Of a stretch of 64,000 nt of DNA, positions 9,337 through 17,804 are shown piece after piece. The notes under the pieces were generated by a model that did not search any database, was not told where the DNA came from, and saw nothing but the letters and a program-made list of their open reading frames with translations. Within the stretch, counting starts at the first letter, position 1, and the number at the start of each line of letters is the position of its first letter. The stretch is from MED-G105 sp039025235 (GTDB taxonomy: Bacteria; Pseudomonadota; Alphaproteobacteria; Caulobacterales; Parvularculaceae). Location: NCBI GenBank assembly GCA_039025235.1, contig JBCCOS010000004.1, positions 186,001 to 250,000 of the forward strand, written 5' to 3'. The position numbers were made by a program, and so were the translations under genes.

Positions 9337-9999
9337 TGAGGATGAAAACCTGATGGCCGCGTCAAACGCGGTCTTTATAATCCGTCAATGGGGAGCACTA
9401 CTCCTAATTGCGGACTTTACACAAGCACAGCCGAGACAATGTATTCACCCGGCAAATGCGCGAAAATTCAATAACCTAGAAGCCCGTTAATAGTGGCGTT
9501 AGAGGCAAACTTTAATTATTTGCGGTACCGCCAAAACTGACCCGCTTTTCTGGTCGACAAATAGTAATGCGGCTTTGGCCTGTCAACGAAACGCAATTCT
9601 TGTTCGCGTTAAATATAACACGCCCGTGACGTGGTTCTGAAAAAGGTATAAACTGCTCAAGTAACTGTTTTTATTGTATTATTCTTTTGCCTTCGCCCTC
9701 AATAAAAGTCTGCTCGATTGTGGCGCGAGCTTTTTTCGCTATTTGGCTTAGAAAAACTAACAATAATAAGTGTTTTTTCCGACGTGAGGATTAATCAATC
9801 TTTCTTGTAAGTTTTGTGTTTTTAATCTTGAGCGGGCACATAGGGAGCTCGAAAATATATTAAATTTGAGGTGCGGTAACAGTTTTCTGTTATATCCCTC
9901 CTTGGGGTTCAGGTCCCGGCCATTAATCGAGGTTTCTCAAACAAACAGTATTGTTCGTTTGTTTTGAAATAGAGGTCTGAAGAAAAGCGGAACTGTTTA
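9337..9999. other. 663-bp divergent regulatory region between secA and the PPIase gene
   Basis: No ORF is supported. The region is AT-rich toward the PPIase side and must hold both promoters. Visible symmetries are TGGCG/CGCCA (9494-9498 and 9529-9533) enclosing CAAA/TTTG, TAACAG/CTGTTA (9877-9892), and AAACAAAC/GTTTGTTT (about 9939-9964), just before the PPIase gene. None is a proven site. Confidence 0.5.
9939..9964 (+). promoter_or_regulatory. Hairpin in the leader of the PPIase gene
   Basis: AAACAAAC and GTTTGTTT can pair as an 8-bp stem with a loop of about 10 nt, followed by T-rich sequence, some 35 bp before the GTG start. It could be an attenuator-like or operator element. Symmetry is the only evidence. 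Confidence 0.3.
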
Positions 10000-11658
10000 G
10001 TGACAACGCAACAAGACAATTCCTCTTATTCGGACGATGAGATCGACATGAAGATCGCACATCGCCAACCGCGTGACTTTCGAATTATTTCGGACCTTAA
10101 AAACTTGTTTCGTAGGCAATCTGCAAAAGACTTTGTCGACATTCCAGACGATGAAGATGATACTCTCGCTCGTACAGTTGATGCGACGCACCCCGAATTT
10201 TGCGTGGATAGTGAGGTAAATACCGATCCCGCTACTCAGTCGGCGGCCCAAACGATCAGCAACGGTAAATCAATTGGATCATCTGGCTCCGATTTGATTG
10301 TTGCTCATCGTCCTTTAACGGCACTCGGACGTTCTCTCTGGCAAGTTATCAGCGCATTAGGGAGCCTTGTTCTCACGGTTTGGCGGTTGGCTGGGGCGTT
10401 GGATTCGGCGCTTTGGCAGGGCCTCGTTCTGGTGATTGCCAGCATCGTTTACGTTATTCGCTCTGCAGCGCAGTTCCTCTATTTGAATGCTGTTGATCTT
10501 GTTCGTTGGTTACCCACCTCCGCCGGAAAGGCCTATATATCGGGCTCTGCTGTCGCTGCCATCATTGCTGGCTTATGGATCATCGATGAAATGACTAATG
10601 CTGCGCAGGAGGCAGGGGAAATCGCTACGGTGATAACGCCGCCAACGGGTGGAGCGGATCCGGTGGTCGCCCGTGTTGGGGGTCGTTTCATTCGGCTAAG
10701 CGAAATCGTTGAATTCGGTAAAGCGACAGGTGAACTCGGAAGTGATGACCGCCTTTCGGTGCAGGCCGCATTTGAGGCAGGCCTTGTTGAAGCCTATGCC
10801 GAACAACGCCTTCTCTCGCAGGCTGCTATCGCCGCTGGGGTTTCTCGGGATGACAAGGTTAGCAGAAAACTGGCAATCGCAAGGGACCGTATCTTAGCGG
10901 CCGCATACCTTGAAAATCGAATTGCTGCGGCAACCGAGCCTCAACTTTTAAAGCGATTATATAACTCGCAAGCTGATCTCGTCCGCCTCGGTGATGAAGT
11001 GCGCGCACGTCATATTGTGGTGGCAACTGAGGTTGAGGCGCAACAACTGCGTGACGCTCTGGTCGCCGGCGCAGACTTTAGTGCGCTTGCAAAAGCAAAT
11101 TCACTGGATCGCTCTACTGCCCCTGGGGGAGGGGAAATAGGCTATTTTACAAGACAAATGATGACACCCGTCCTGGCAAATGCTGCCTTTACAACCAGTG
11201 TCGGCGATTTTGCCCCTTTATTTTTCAGTCCGTTTGGATGGCATGTCTTGCAAGTAATGGATCGACGTCCGGCACCGAGCGTTCGCTATGGCCAAGTGGA
11301 AGACACCATTCGTGATTTCGTTACGGAGCAAACGATTGCAAGAGAGATTGATGCGTTAGCGCGCAAAGACGAAATTACTTATTTTAAACCAATTCCCGCC
11401 CGTGCTCGTTTGGTGGACGAAAGTGATAACGACATTAAAAATATAGAGCCCCCAAGTTTAATTTCGCCAACACAAGCCGACTATCAAGGTTTTGAACGCC
11501 CCTTTATTTTGAATGATATGCAATTTGATGAGGATGCGTTTGAGCCGTCAGACGTCGATGCCAAGAGCGATACTAATGGCGATGCCAACAATGTTGATAG
11601 TGCGACCAATCCTTCAGTCCTAGATGGTCGGTTGAAAAAGGACAATAGCAGTCTGTAG
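10000..11658 (+). CDS. Membrane-anchored parvulin-type peptidyl-prolyl isomerase
   Basis: 552 residues. The first 100 are hydrophilic. Hydrophobic stretches lie at about 110-165 and 175-195, followed by a SurA/PpiD-like N-domain and one parvulin domain (RHIVVATEVEAQ to FGWHVLQVMDRR, about residues 340-425). An acidic, low-complexity C-terminal tail of about 90 residues follows. It probably assists folding of exported proteins at the outer face of the inner membrane, which fits its place opposite secA. The start is GTG at 10000 with a weak RBS; Met16 or later is possible. The usual neighbour argJ is not found downstream. Confidence 0.82.
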   Translation: MTTQQDNSSYSDDEIDMKIAHRQPRDFRIISDLKNLFRRQSAKDFVDIPDDEDDTLARTVDATHPEFCVDSEVNTDPATQSAAQTISNGKSIGSSGSDLIVAHRPLTALGRSLWQVISALGSLVLTVWRLAGALDSALWQGLVLVIASIVYVIRSAAQFLYLNAVDLVRWLPTSAGKAYISGSAVAAIIAGLWIIDEMTNAAQEAGEIATVITPPTGGADPVVARVGGRFIRLSEIVEFGKATGELGSDDRLSVQAAFEAGLVEAYAEQRLLSQAAIAAGVSRDDKVSRKLAIARDRILAAAYLENRIAAATEPQLLKRLYNSQADLVRLGDEVRARHIVVATEVEAQQLRDALVAGADFSALAKANSLDRSTAPGGGEIGYFTRQMMTPVLANAAFTTSVGDFAPLFFSPFGWHVLQVMDRRPAPSVRYGQVEDTIRDFVTEQTIAREIDALARKDEITYFKPIPARARLVDESDNDIKNIEPPSLISPTQADYQGFERPFILNDMQFDEDAFEPSDVDAKSDTNGDANNVDSATNPSVLDGRLKKDNSSL

Positions 11659-11698
11659 TCGCACATTTTTTAGACAATATAGTTTCTTTTGCGATCGT

Positions 11699-11802
11699 TA
11701 AAGCGCCTCGGTTTCAATTGGAGTCAGAACGGCGCTTTAAGTTTTTGATTTGACGTATTTCCTTAACGCCAACCGCACACACTTAGCTTGGAAATGCTTT
11801 AA
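11699..11802 (+). repeat. Family A repeat, full copy (A1)
   Basis: Two tandem stem-loops. The first pairs AAAGCGCC with GGCGCTTT around a CAATTG core. The second pairs the region of CATTTCC/GGAAATG around CCAACCGCACACACTT. It ends AATGCTTTAA. It lies between the PPIase gene and mutT. Confidence 0.85.
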
Positions 11803-11921
11803 TATGGGTATTGCCTGACTTAACTGGGTAATGCCGTTAACACCAAATGTGATCCATGCTTTTGGGCCGCTTTAAAAAACACATTCACGCGTGCCTGCCT
11901 CTTGTTACCTTGGAACTTAGA

Positions 11922-12332
11922 ATGACCAAATTATTGCTGGTTGTGGGCGTTGCTCTGGTTGATCCCGATGGACGGGTTTTGATGGCTCAGAGGCCAAAGA
12001 ATAAGTCTTTCCCACTTAAGTGGGAGTTTCCGGGTGGAAAAATTGAAAAAGGAGAGTCCCCCGAACAAGCCTTAGTCCGGGAATTACGCGAGGAGATTGG
12101 TATCGATGTCACAGAAGACTGTGTTGCGCCGTTAACATTCGCTTCTTGTCCTTTAGATCTCGTTCATCTTTTGCTGCCACTTTTTATTTGTCGGAAGTGG
12201 AAAGGTATTCCTGCCGCTCATGAGGCCGCCGAGCTTCGTTGGGTGAAACCACAAGCTATTCTGTCTCTTGACCTTGTTCCGGCAGATCGGTCGCTTGCGG
12301 CTATGGTGCGAGATTATTTGGGGCCAACTTGA
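11922..12332 (+). CDS. mutT: Nudix hydrolase, MutT-type (8-oxo-dGTP diphosphatase)
   Basis: 136 residues from the chosen ATG. The complete Nudix box runs from Gly39 to Ile61 (GKIEKGES... REEIGI). Small size, FPGGK and a C-terminal domain typical of MutT support removal of oxidised nucleotides from the pool. An upstream in-frame ATG at 11856 would add 22 residues with no family match, so 11922 is preferred. Its stop overlaps the flp start by one base (TGATG), implying coupled translation. Family A copy A1 lies upstream where argJ is common in relatives. Confidence 0.88.
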   Translation: MTKLLLVVGVALVDPDGRVLMAQRPKNKSFPLKWEFPGGKIEKGESPEQALVRELREEIGIDVTEDCVAPLTFASCPLDLVHLLLPLFICRKWKGIPAAHEAAELRWVKPQAILSLDLVPADRSLAAMVRDYLGPT

Positions 12333-12538
12333 TGTCAACGTTAAAAGAAAACCCTGCGTCCCCATACGATACAATACTTGGTTTTTGGCGCGATCAAAAT
12401 GGCACAACGGCAATCGAGTATTCGTTGATCTTAGCACTGGTCTTCCTAGCGGCGATTACAGGATTCACAGTATTCGGCGAGCAGACCAACGAGTTATTTG
12501 ACACGCTTCGAACAACAATAGGAAATGCCATCACCTAA
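12332..12538 (+). CDS. Flp-type IVb pilin
   Basis: 68 residues. A short leader ends in Gly (WRDQNG), followed by TTAIEYSLILALVFLAAITGF, the class IVb prepilin signature with Glu at mature position 5. It would be cleaved by a prepilin peptidase and polymerised into a Tad/Flp pilus. The ATG at 12332 overlaps the mutT stop; a TTG at 12329 is less likely. No tad secretion ATPase or peptidase gene is in the window, but Tad-type genes lie at 13908-16616. The TAA stop is the first three bases of repeat A2. Confidence 0.85.
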   Translation: MSTLKENPASPYDTILGFWRDQNGTTAIEYSLILALVFLAAITGFTVFGEQTNELFDTLRTTIGNAIT

Positions 12539-12633
12539 AGCCGTTCCGTTTCAATGGGAATCAGAACGGCGCTTTAAATTGTTGATTTTACGCATTTCCT
12601 TAACGCCAACCGCACACACTTGGCTAGGAATTG
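12536..12633 (+). repeat. Family A repeat, right end eroded (A2)
   Basis: The first stem-loop is complete (TAAAGCCG to CGGCGCTTTAA). The second half matches through CACACACTTGGCTAGGAA and then departs from the family. The flp stop codon lies in its first bases. Confidence 0.8.
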
Positions 12634-12651
12634 GTCTCATTGGTGCCATCT

Positions 12652-12789
12652 TTAGAGCTTTTTGCGTTCCGATGGGATCGGAACGCCGCTCTATGTCCTT
12701 GTTTGGTCGGTCGAACAATTGTTCGACCTATTGCCGAGTTGATGGACGGGAACCATCAACCGATCACACTTATCGGCGAAGCGCTCTAA
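12652..12789 (-). repeat. Family B repeat, 138-bp form (B1)
   Basis: It is bounded by TTAGAGC and GCTCTAA. It contains a hairpin GCGTTCCGAT/ATCGGAACGC, a 20-bp perfect palindrome at 12709-12728 centred on CAATTG, a small GATGG/CCATC hairpin and a third hairpin toward the end. It is nearly identical to 21499-21636 in the opposite orientation, with only about five differences by eye. Confidence 0.85.
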
Positions 12790-12799
12790 CATCTTTATT

Positions 12800-13651
12800 T
12801 TAAAGCTGATCTCTTATGGCTTTTTCCATTGAGCGGCTTTTTGCACCAGGCTCAAGTGGCTTTGGTTGAGATGGTGCCGGTGCCCAGCCGGTGAGAGTAA
12901 TAAGATCAAAGTTTATCGTCGGATTGACGCGTTGAAGTTCATCTAAAACTTGCTTTGCAACCCGTCTGTCTAAGACGTGCTTGCGCTGCCTCAAGGCATT
13001 TGTTTCCCCCATGGACCGTAAGTCTGCAAAAAGACGTTTAGGATCTTTATAGTTCACTGAAATTTGATCGATGTCAGCGACGGGGAGGGCAAAACCAACG
13101 CGTTGCAATACTGCCCCGAGGTCACGAACCGAGGCGAACGGCGAAACCCTCGGTGTTACACCCCCTAAAATATCTGCTTCCGCTTGATACAGCAGCTTAC
13201 GCAAAGCACTGAGTGTCTCTTCCCCAAATAAGACACCGATAAATAATCCGTCGGGCTTCAGTGAGTGCTTTACTTGCATCAAGCTGCCGACAAGATCATT
13301 GGTTTGATGGAAAACAAGTAAGCACACAACCAAATCGAACTTTTCATCTCCGAACGGTAAGGCTTCTTCGTCAGCAACGATCCTATACAAAGCGTCAGAT
13401 TCTAATTTCAAGCATTCTACAGAACGATCTACAGAAATAATCCGTTTAACCCCTGCTTTTTCAGTCAACAGTTTTTGGAAACCGGAGGCTCCCCAAAATA
13501 ACGCATTTTCAAAGGATCGGTTAATTGTTTCAAGCCGATCAACAATATCAAGCATTGCAATGCGATGTAAAAATGCCTCGTTCACGAGCTTTTGTGCAGC
13601 ACGCGATCTTTTTGATCTCAATATTTTTTTGTCAAAAAGGTCAGAATTCAT
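12800..13651 (-). CDS. SAM-dependent methyltransferase, BioC/NDUFAF5-like
   Basis: 283 residues. The N-terminus LFDKKILRSKRSRAAQK is typical of the NDUFAF5 group (in other members, an assembly factor for complex I that modifies an arginine). A class I methyltransferase core follows, in which motif I is reduced (FWGASGFQKLL in place of DLGxGxG), while FDLVVCLLVFHQTNDL is normal. In alphaproteobacteria this gene usually sits next to comF and grxC, as here, although Tad genes intervene. Cofactor binding is uncertain because of the weak motif I. Confidence 0.75.
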   Translation of the reverse strand: MNSDLFDKKILRSKRSRAAQKLVNEAFLHRIAMLDIVDRLETINRSFENALFWGASGFQKLLTEKAGVKRIISVDRSVECLKLESDALYRIVADEEALPFGDEKFDLVVCLLVFHQTNDLVGSLMQVKHSLKPDGLFIGVLFGEETLSALRKLLYQAEADILGGVTPRVSPFASVRDLGAVLQRVGFALPVADIDQISVNYKDPKRLFADLRSMGETNALRQRKHVLDRRVAKQVLDELQRVNPTINFDLITLTGWAPAPSQPKPLEPGAKSRSMEKAIRDQL

Positions 13652-13907
13652 TTAACTTAAATGTGTATCGTTGTAAAAGCGTTCAAGTCTGAAACATAAT
13701 CGTTCGAATTCCACGGATGATGTATGATTTTTAGCCATACACGGAGTATTGGTGCTCAACAGATGATTTCAACGAGTGTTATGCTTAATAAAATATAAAT
13801 TAGCAAACTCACCAAAGATATAATTTTTCTTACCAAGCTTTAACACACATTCATTTATTCGATGCACGCTCAAGCTATCAGTGCGCGGGGGCGCAGGAGT
13901 TTGTGTT

Positions 13908-15359
13908 ATGTTGAAGAAATTTAGAAAAAATGCCGATGGCAATGTCGCAATGTTGGCTGGTTTTATGCTGCTCCCAGCCATAATGCTACTTGGTGGTAGC
14001 TATGACGTCATGCGCGCCACCTCAAAGTCGATGAAGCTGCAATCAGTTTTGGATAGTGCAGCACTAGCCGCCGCATCTCTAACGAACGCCCAAGAAGTCA
14101 GCGCCACCGTTACAGATTACATGAATGCGAATTTACAGACAGATCCAGTGCTTTTGGGATCGTTGAACGTGAATGTCAAAGAAACATCGTCGCTCAATTC
14201 AAAGAACGTCGAAATTTCGGCCGACGCTGTTATTCCAACCTTTTTTATGAAGGCTGTGAATATTTCATCTCTGCCGGTCAAGGCAAAAAGTGTTGCCAAG
14301 CAGAGTAAAAGTACGTTGGAGCTTGCATTGGTTCTCGACGTTTCCTCATCAATGCGGGGAAGCAAGTTTACGAAACTAAAAGAAGCTGCTTCTGACTTTA
14401 TTGACCAAATTCTTACAGAAGAAAATAAACCGCATACATCGATGAGCATTGTTCCATTTGGCGGTACAGTGAACATTGAGCCACTCTTCTTGGATTATGC
14501 TGTTCCAATGAGTAGTGCAATTGTTGATCCGGCAGAGTCGCAATATGACATTGGGTCAAGTCTTTTGAATTCAAGCTTTAGGTTCAATGATGGTGATACG
14601 TGTATTGAACACCCCGACGGTGATTTCGACGACGATTTAATTCCGGCTTTATCGAGATCGCAGGTGCCCAATGTATGGAAGTGGTGGAATAATCACCCCT
14701 GGTGTCCCCATAAGAAAAGCGCGATTCTTTTAAATACCAACAATGCGAATGCTCTGACCAACAGGATCAATGAGCTTACGCTTTCCGATGGCACCGGCAT
14801 GGATATCGGCATGTTGTGGGGGGCAAAAGTCTTGTCGCCAAGCTGGACTGGAAAACTCGGGGGTGACTTTTCTGATCGCCCGTACCCGTATGATGGTGAA
14901 GCGATGAAGGTTATGATTGTCATGACCGACGGTGAAATCACTGATCAGTTTCGACCTGAGGACCCTTCTGTCGGAAACGTTCATAGCAATAGGGCCCAGA
15001 ACTTTGAGGCTAATGTGAATTCGAAAGGTGCAAATGACAAATCATTGAAAAATGCAAATGACGGTAAAAATGCCAACAGTAAAAATCAGCAGACGGTTGT
15101 TTCACGCGGAAATTCAAATTCCACTGCTGATCAACAGACGGCCGTTTCGCATTTTAAGCGCCTGTGCAGTGAAGCAAAGACGAACAATGTAATTGTTTAC
15201 ACAATCGGCTTTCAGATCAATCAAAATGCACTTTCCCATGAGCTTCTTGGGATTTGTGCCGCTGATGCGAGTAAATATTATTTTGTGGAGTCATTAGATA
15301 TTCAGGCTGCATTCGATTCGATTGCCGCTTCGATCAATGCACTCCGTATTACGGGCTAA
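13908..15359 (+). CDS. TadG-like pilus-associated protein with von Willebrand factor A domain
   Basis: 483 residues. The N-terminus has the TadE/TadG pattern (FRKNADGNVAML plus one helix, DSAALAAA). A vWA domain begins near residue 140 with an intact MIDAS, DVSSSM, and has IVMTDGEIT near residue 340. Between this and the last part of the domain is an Asn/Lys/Ser-rich insert (about residues 365-415) with internal repeats, including QQTVVS and QQTAVS. Such proteins are membrane-anchored and exposed to the periplasm or surface, and associate with Tad pili. The start at 13908 follows AGGAG; an upstream GTG at 13881 is less likely. Confidence 0.85.
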   Translation: MLKKFRKNADGNVAMLAGFMLLPAIMLLGGSYDVMRATSKSMKLQSVLDSAALAAASLTNAQEVSATVTDYMNANLQTDPVLLGSLNVNVKETSSLNSKNVEISADAVIPTFFMKAVNISSLPVKAKSVAKQSKSTLELALVLDVSSSMRGSKFTKLKEAASDFIDQILTEENKPHTSMSIVPFGGTVNIEPLFLDYAVPMSSAIVDPAESQYDIGSSLLNSSFRFNDGDTCIEHPDGDFDDDLIPALSRSQVPNVWKWWNNHPWCPHKKSAILLNTNNANALTNRINELTLSDGTGMDIGMLWGAKVLSPSWTGKLGGDFSDRPYPYDGEAMKVMIVMTDGEITDQFRPEDPSVGNVHSNRAQNFEANVNSKGANDKSLKNANDGKNANSKNQQTVVSRGNSNSTADQQTAVSHFKRLCSEAKTNNVIVYTIGFQINQNALSHELLGICAADASKYYFVESLDIQAAFDSIAASINALRITG

Positions 15360-15391
15360 AACGCGAATAAAATTTGTCGGAAGATATCAGA

Positions 15392-15979
15392 ATGAATCGA
15401 CAGCCTAAGACGATAACAACGATCAGCGAATTGCTCACGCGCTTTGTGAGCGATCGCTGTGGCGGCGTTAGCTCAGTTGAGTTTGCCTTGATAGGGCCGG
15501 TGTTCCTTGCACTTATCTTTTCGATACTCGAACTCGGTCTTACAATGTTGAAAATGTCATTGCTTGATTTTGCGGTCGCAGATGCTGCGAAGCTCGTTTA
15601 CGTCGGAACCCCGCCGACTCAAAGCGAGCTAGAGGACTTTATTTGCGACAAAGCAAGGTTTTTTAGTGCGTGTAAAGAAAATATAACGGTTGAGCTGACC
15701 CCGATTTCTGGCTTTGAAGATCCCCCTTCTAGCGATGCGCCATGTAAAGATGGGGATGATGTCGATCAGATTGCACCAGCCGTGACCTATAATGCGGGTG
15801 GAGCGAATTCCATTATGTATATGCGGGTCTGTATCACGACTAACATCGTAACGCCCGGTCTCGGACTTGGTGTTAATCTTGTCAAAACAGGGACTAGTCG
15901 AGCGCAGGTGATTTCTCAAGTGGCCTTTATGAATGAGCCATTTACCGCGTCACCTGGAACGTCTTCCCCTGGAACATAA
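15392..15979 (+). CDS. TadE-family pilus assembly protein
   Basis: 195 residues. The segment GGVSSVEFALIGPVFLALIFSILELGLTML is the TadE-like motif: a conserved Glu after a small residue, then a single membrane helix. A periplasmic domain with several Cys residues (possible disulfides) follows. It acts with TadF/TadG proteins as a minor pilin-like component of a Tad system. The ATG at 15392 has GGAAG upstream; an in-frame TTG at 15374 is an alternative. It is 32 bp after the vWA gene and part of the same operon. Confidence 0.83.
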   Translation: MNRQPKTITTISELLTRFVSDRCGGVSSVEFALIGPVFLALIFSILELGLTMLKMSLLDFAVADAAKLVYVGTPPTQSELEDFICDKARFFSACKENITVELTPISGFEDPPSSDAPCKDGDDVDQIAPAVTYNAGGANSIMYMRVCITTNIVTPGLGLGVNLVKTGTSRAQVISQVAFMNEPFTASPGTSSPGT

Positions 15980-16001
15980 TGTATGCGGTGGCGGTAAGAA
16001 A

Positions 16002-16616
16002 ATGATGCGAAACGTAGTTAGCAAAAAAAATAGAGTGTGTGGAAGGTTACATAGGTTCTGCCGTGCAGAAGACGGGTCTGCTATTGTCGAATTTGCTTTT
16101 CTTGCACCAATTTTGATATTCCTGATGTTGGGGGCGATTACAGCTTTCGATAGCGTTCGAGGTATACGATATCTTGAAAATGCAACGACGACCGCTGCTG
16201 ATTTATCGACACGGTTAGCGTCAATGGACTCAAATATGGAAACTGCAATCTTTAATACGGTGGAAGCCCTTTTAGGGAAATATGCAACGCGCAATGATTA
16301 TCATCTTACAATTACAAGCGTAGCGAACCCGTTGAACAGCGGTAACAGCAACCCAATTGTCGTTTGGAGTTCCGGAACCGATCCGGCGCAAGAATTAAAG
16401 ACAGAAGATCTTGCGGGGATTACACTACCAGCGATACCGAACGGTGAAGGCGTCATTCTTGTGAGTAGTGAAATGACCCATAATCCAGCTTTTCTTATAA
16501 AGAATTTCAACCGCACGTTTAAGTTCGAAAACAGTGTGATCCGTCGTCCTCGCTTTGTAAACGAGGTCTGCTACGCAGTAGATAAAAATGACTTCGTTTG
16601 CAGTGATGATGTTTAA
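16002..16616 (+). CDS. TadE/TadF-like pilus assembly protein
   Basis: 204 residues. EDGSAIVEFAFLAPILIFLMLGAITAF gives the TadE-type signature with Glu at +5 and one helix, followed by about 150 periplasmic residues with two Cys residues near the C-terminus. The preferred start is ATG 16002 or 16005, after GCGGTAAG. An upstream in-frame start at 15933 would overlap the preceding tadE-like gene and encode a non-homologous leader. It is the third gene of the vWA-TadE-TadE set; the pilus motor genes must lie elsewhere. Confidence 0.8.
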   Translation: MMRNVVSKKNRVCGRLHRFCRAEDGSAIVEFAFLAPILIFLMLGAITAFDSVRGIRYLENATTTAADLSTRLASMDSNMETAIFNTVEALLGKYATRNDYHLTITSVANPLNSGNSNPIVVWSSGTDPAQELKTEDLAGITLPAIPNGEGVILVSSEMTHNPAFLIKNFNRTFKFENSVIRRPRFVNEVCYAVDKNDFVCSDDV

Positions 16617-16683
16617 ACTCGGCAGCGGCGATGAGCACTTCCCGATTTGCAGATAAGCGTTTTATCTATTAGCTTAATCTTCG

Positions 16684-17493
16684 GTGATAAAATACTTACT
16701 TGATAAGTCGAAGTCAGGCTTTGAATTTCGCCCATTTGTCTTGAAGGGGGGAAGGCTGGCCCTCGATCTTATCGCGCCGCCTACATGTCCGATAACCGGT
16801 GAAAGGCTATCTAAACCAGGCTTGTTGAGCCCAGCTGGTTGGGCAAAGTTGAATTTTATTGCCGACCCCATTTGCTCTTTATGCGGCATACCCTTTGAGG
16901 TCACACAAACCTTAGAGCCTAATGTCATATGTGGGGCCTGTGCCGCGCAACGACCTTCCTTTGATACAGCCCGGTCTGTCGTGGCTTACACAGATGTCAG
17001 CCGGAAGATCATCTTATCATTTAAATCTGGTGACCGAACCGAATTGGCGTCTATGTATGCCGACTGGTTAGCGCAAATTATTCCTTCCAGCCTCCAGGGG
17101 AAGTCTTTTCATATCACGGCGCCGCCACTTCATTGGCGACGGCTTTGGTCGAGGCGCTACAATCAGTCTGCGCTTATCGCTAAGTACCTGTCTGCTTCCA
17201 AATATTGTGAAAATAGTGTATTCGCCCCAGATCTACTGATCCGCAAGCGTCCAACAGTTCCTCAAAAAGACCTCACTTTTGAGGGCCGATGGCGAAATGT
17301 TTCGGGCGCTTTTGCCGCCAATGAAAAACGGACTGAAATGATATCGGGAGCGTCTGTTTTATTGATTGATGACGTGTTCACTAGTGGGGCGACGCTTTCT
17401 GAGTGCGCTCGCGTGTTGAAGCGTGCAGGAGCAGCTGAAGTTCATGCGCTTACAATCGCCCGCGTTGTTAAATCAGGCGCAATCGCCATATAA
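16684..17493 (+). CDS. comF: ComF-family protein with phosphoribosyltransferase domain
   Basis: 269 residues. The N-terminal zinc-ribbon-like double Cys pattern has CPITG, CSLCG and CGACAAQRPSFD. A PRTase domain follows with the PRPP loop VLLIDDVFTSGAT near residues 222-234. ComF proteins are linked to DNA uptake and recombination, but the catalytic reaction is unknown in most bacteria. The GTG start at 16684 has no strong RBS. It is first in a plus-strand run comF-grxC-nitrilase-DUF1178 that is widely conserved in alphaproteobacteria. Confidence 0.88.
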   Translation: MIKYLLDKSKSGFEFRPFVLKGGRLALDLIAPPTCPITGERLSKPGLLSPAGWAKLNFIADPICSLCGIPFEVTQTLEPNVICGACAAQRPSFDTARSVVAYTDVSRKIILSFKSGDRTELASMYADWLAQIIPSSLQGKSFHITAPPLHWRRLWSRRYNQSALIAKYLSASKYCENSVFAPDLLIRKRPTVPQKDLTFEGRWRNVSGAFAANEKRTEMISGASVLLIDDVFTSGATLSECARVLKRAGAAEVHALTIARVVKSGAIAI

Positions 17494-17536
17494 CCGGAAA
17501 TAACCAAGAAAGCTGCGTAAAGGTCCATTCGTTCCC

Positions 17537-17794
17537 ATGCCCAAAGTTACTATTTATACAAAACCGCTCTGCCCGTTCTGCGTTCGTGCTTTGTCACTTT
17601 TGAATAGCAAGGGGGCTGATGTTGAGGAAATCTCAGCGGCGTTTGACCGGGAGAAAAAAGAGGAAATGCTCTCTAAATCGAATGGTAAGAAGACGTACCC
17701 GCAGATTTTCATCGGTGACACACATGTCGGTGGCTGTGATGACCTTATTGCGCTTGATAAAGCGGGCGAGCTAGACGCCCTGTTAAGCGGTTAA
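17537..17794 (+). CDS. grxC: Glutaredoxin 3
   Basis: 85 residues. The dithiol active site CPFC is at residues 12-15, TYPQIFIG carries the cis-proline, and GGCDDL contacts glutathione. It is a cytosolic GSH-dependent thiol-disulfide reductase supporting ribonucleotide reductase and protein deglutathionylation. The length is exactly that expected. The nitrilase gene starts 10 bp downstream. Confidence 0.95.
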   Translation: MPKVTIYTKPLCPFCVRALSLLNSKGADVEEISAAFDREKKEEMLSKSNGKKTYPQIFIGDTHVGGCDDLIALDKAGELDALLSG

Positions 17795-17804
17795 GCCCAA
17801 ACGA

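Noticed and set aside
12525..12803. Plus-strand ORF of 92 codons that resembles the minus-strand ORF at 21428-21652 and part of the plus-strand ORF at 43730-43978
   Set aside because: The shared protein sequence is only the translation of family B copies; nucleotide identity and hairpins explain it. No RBS or family supports a gene.
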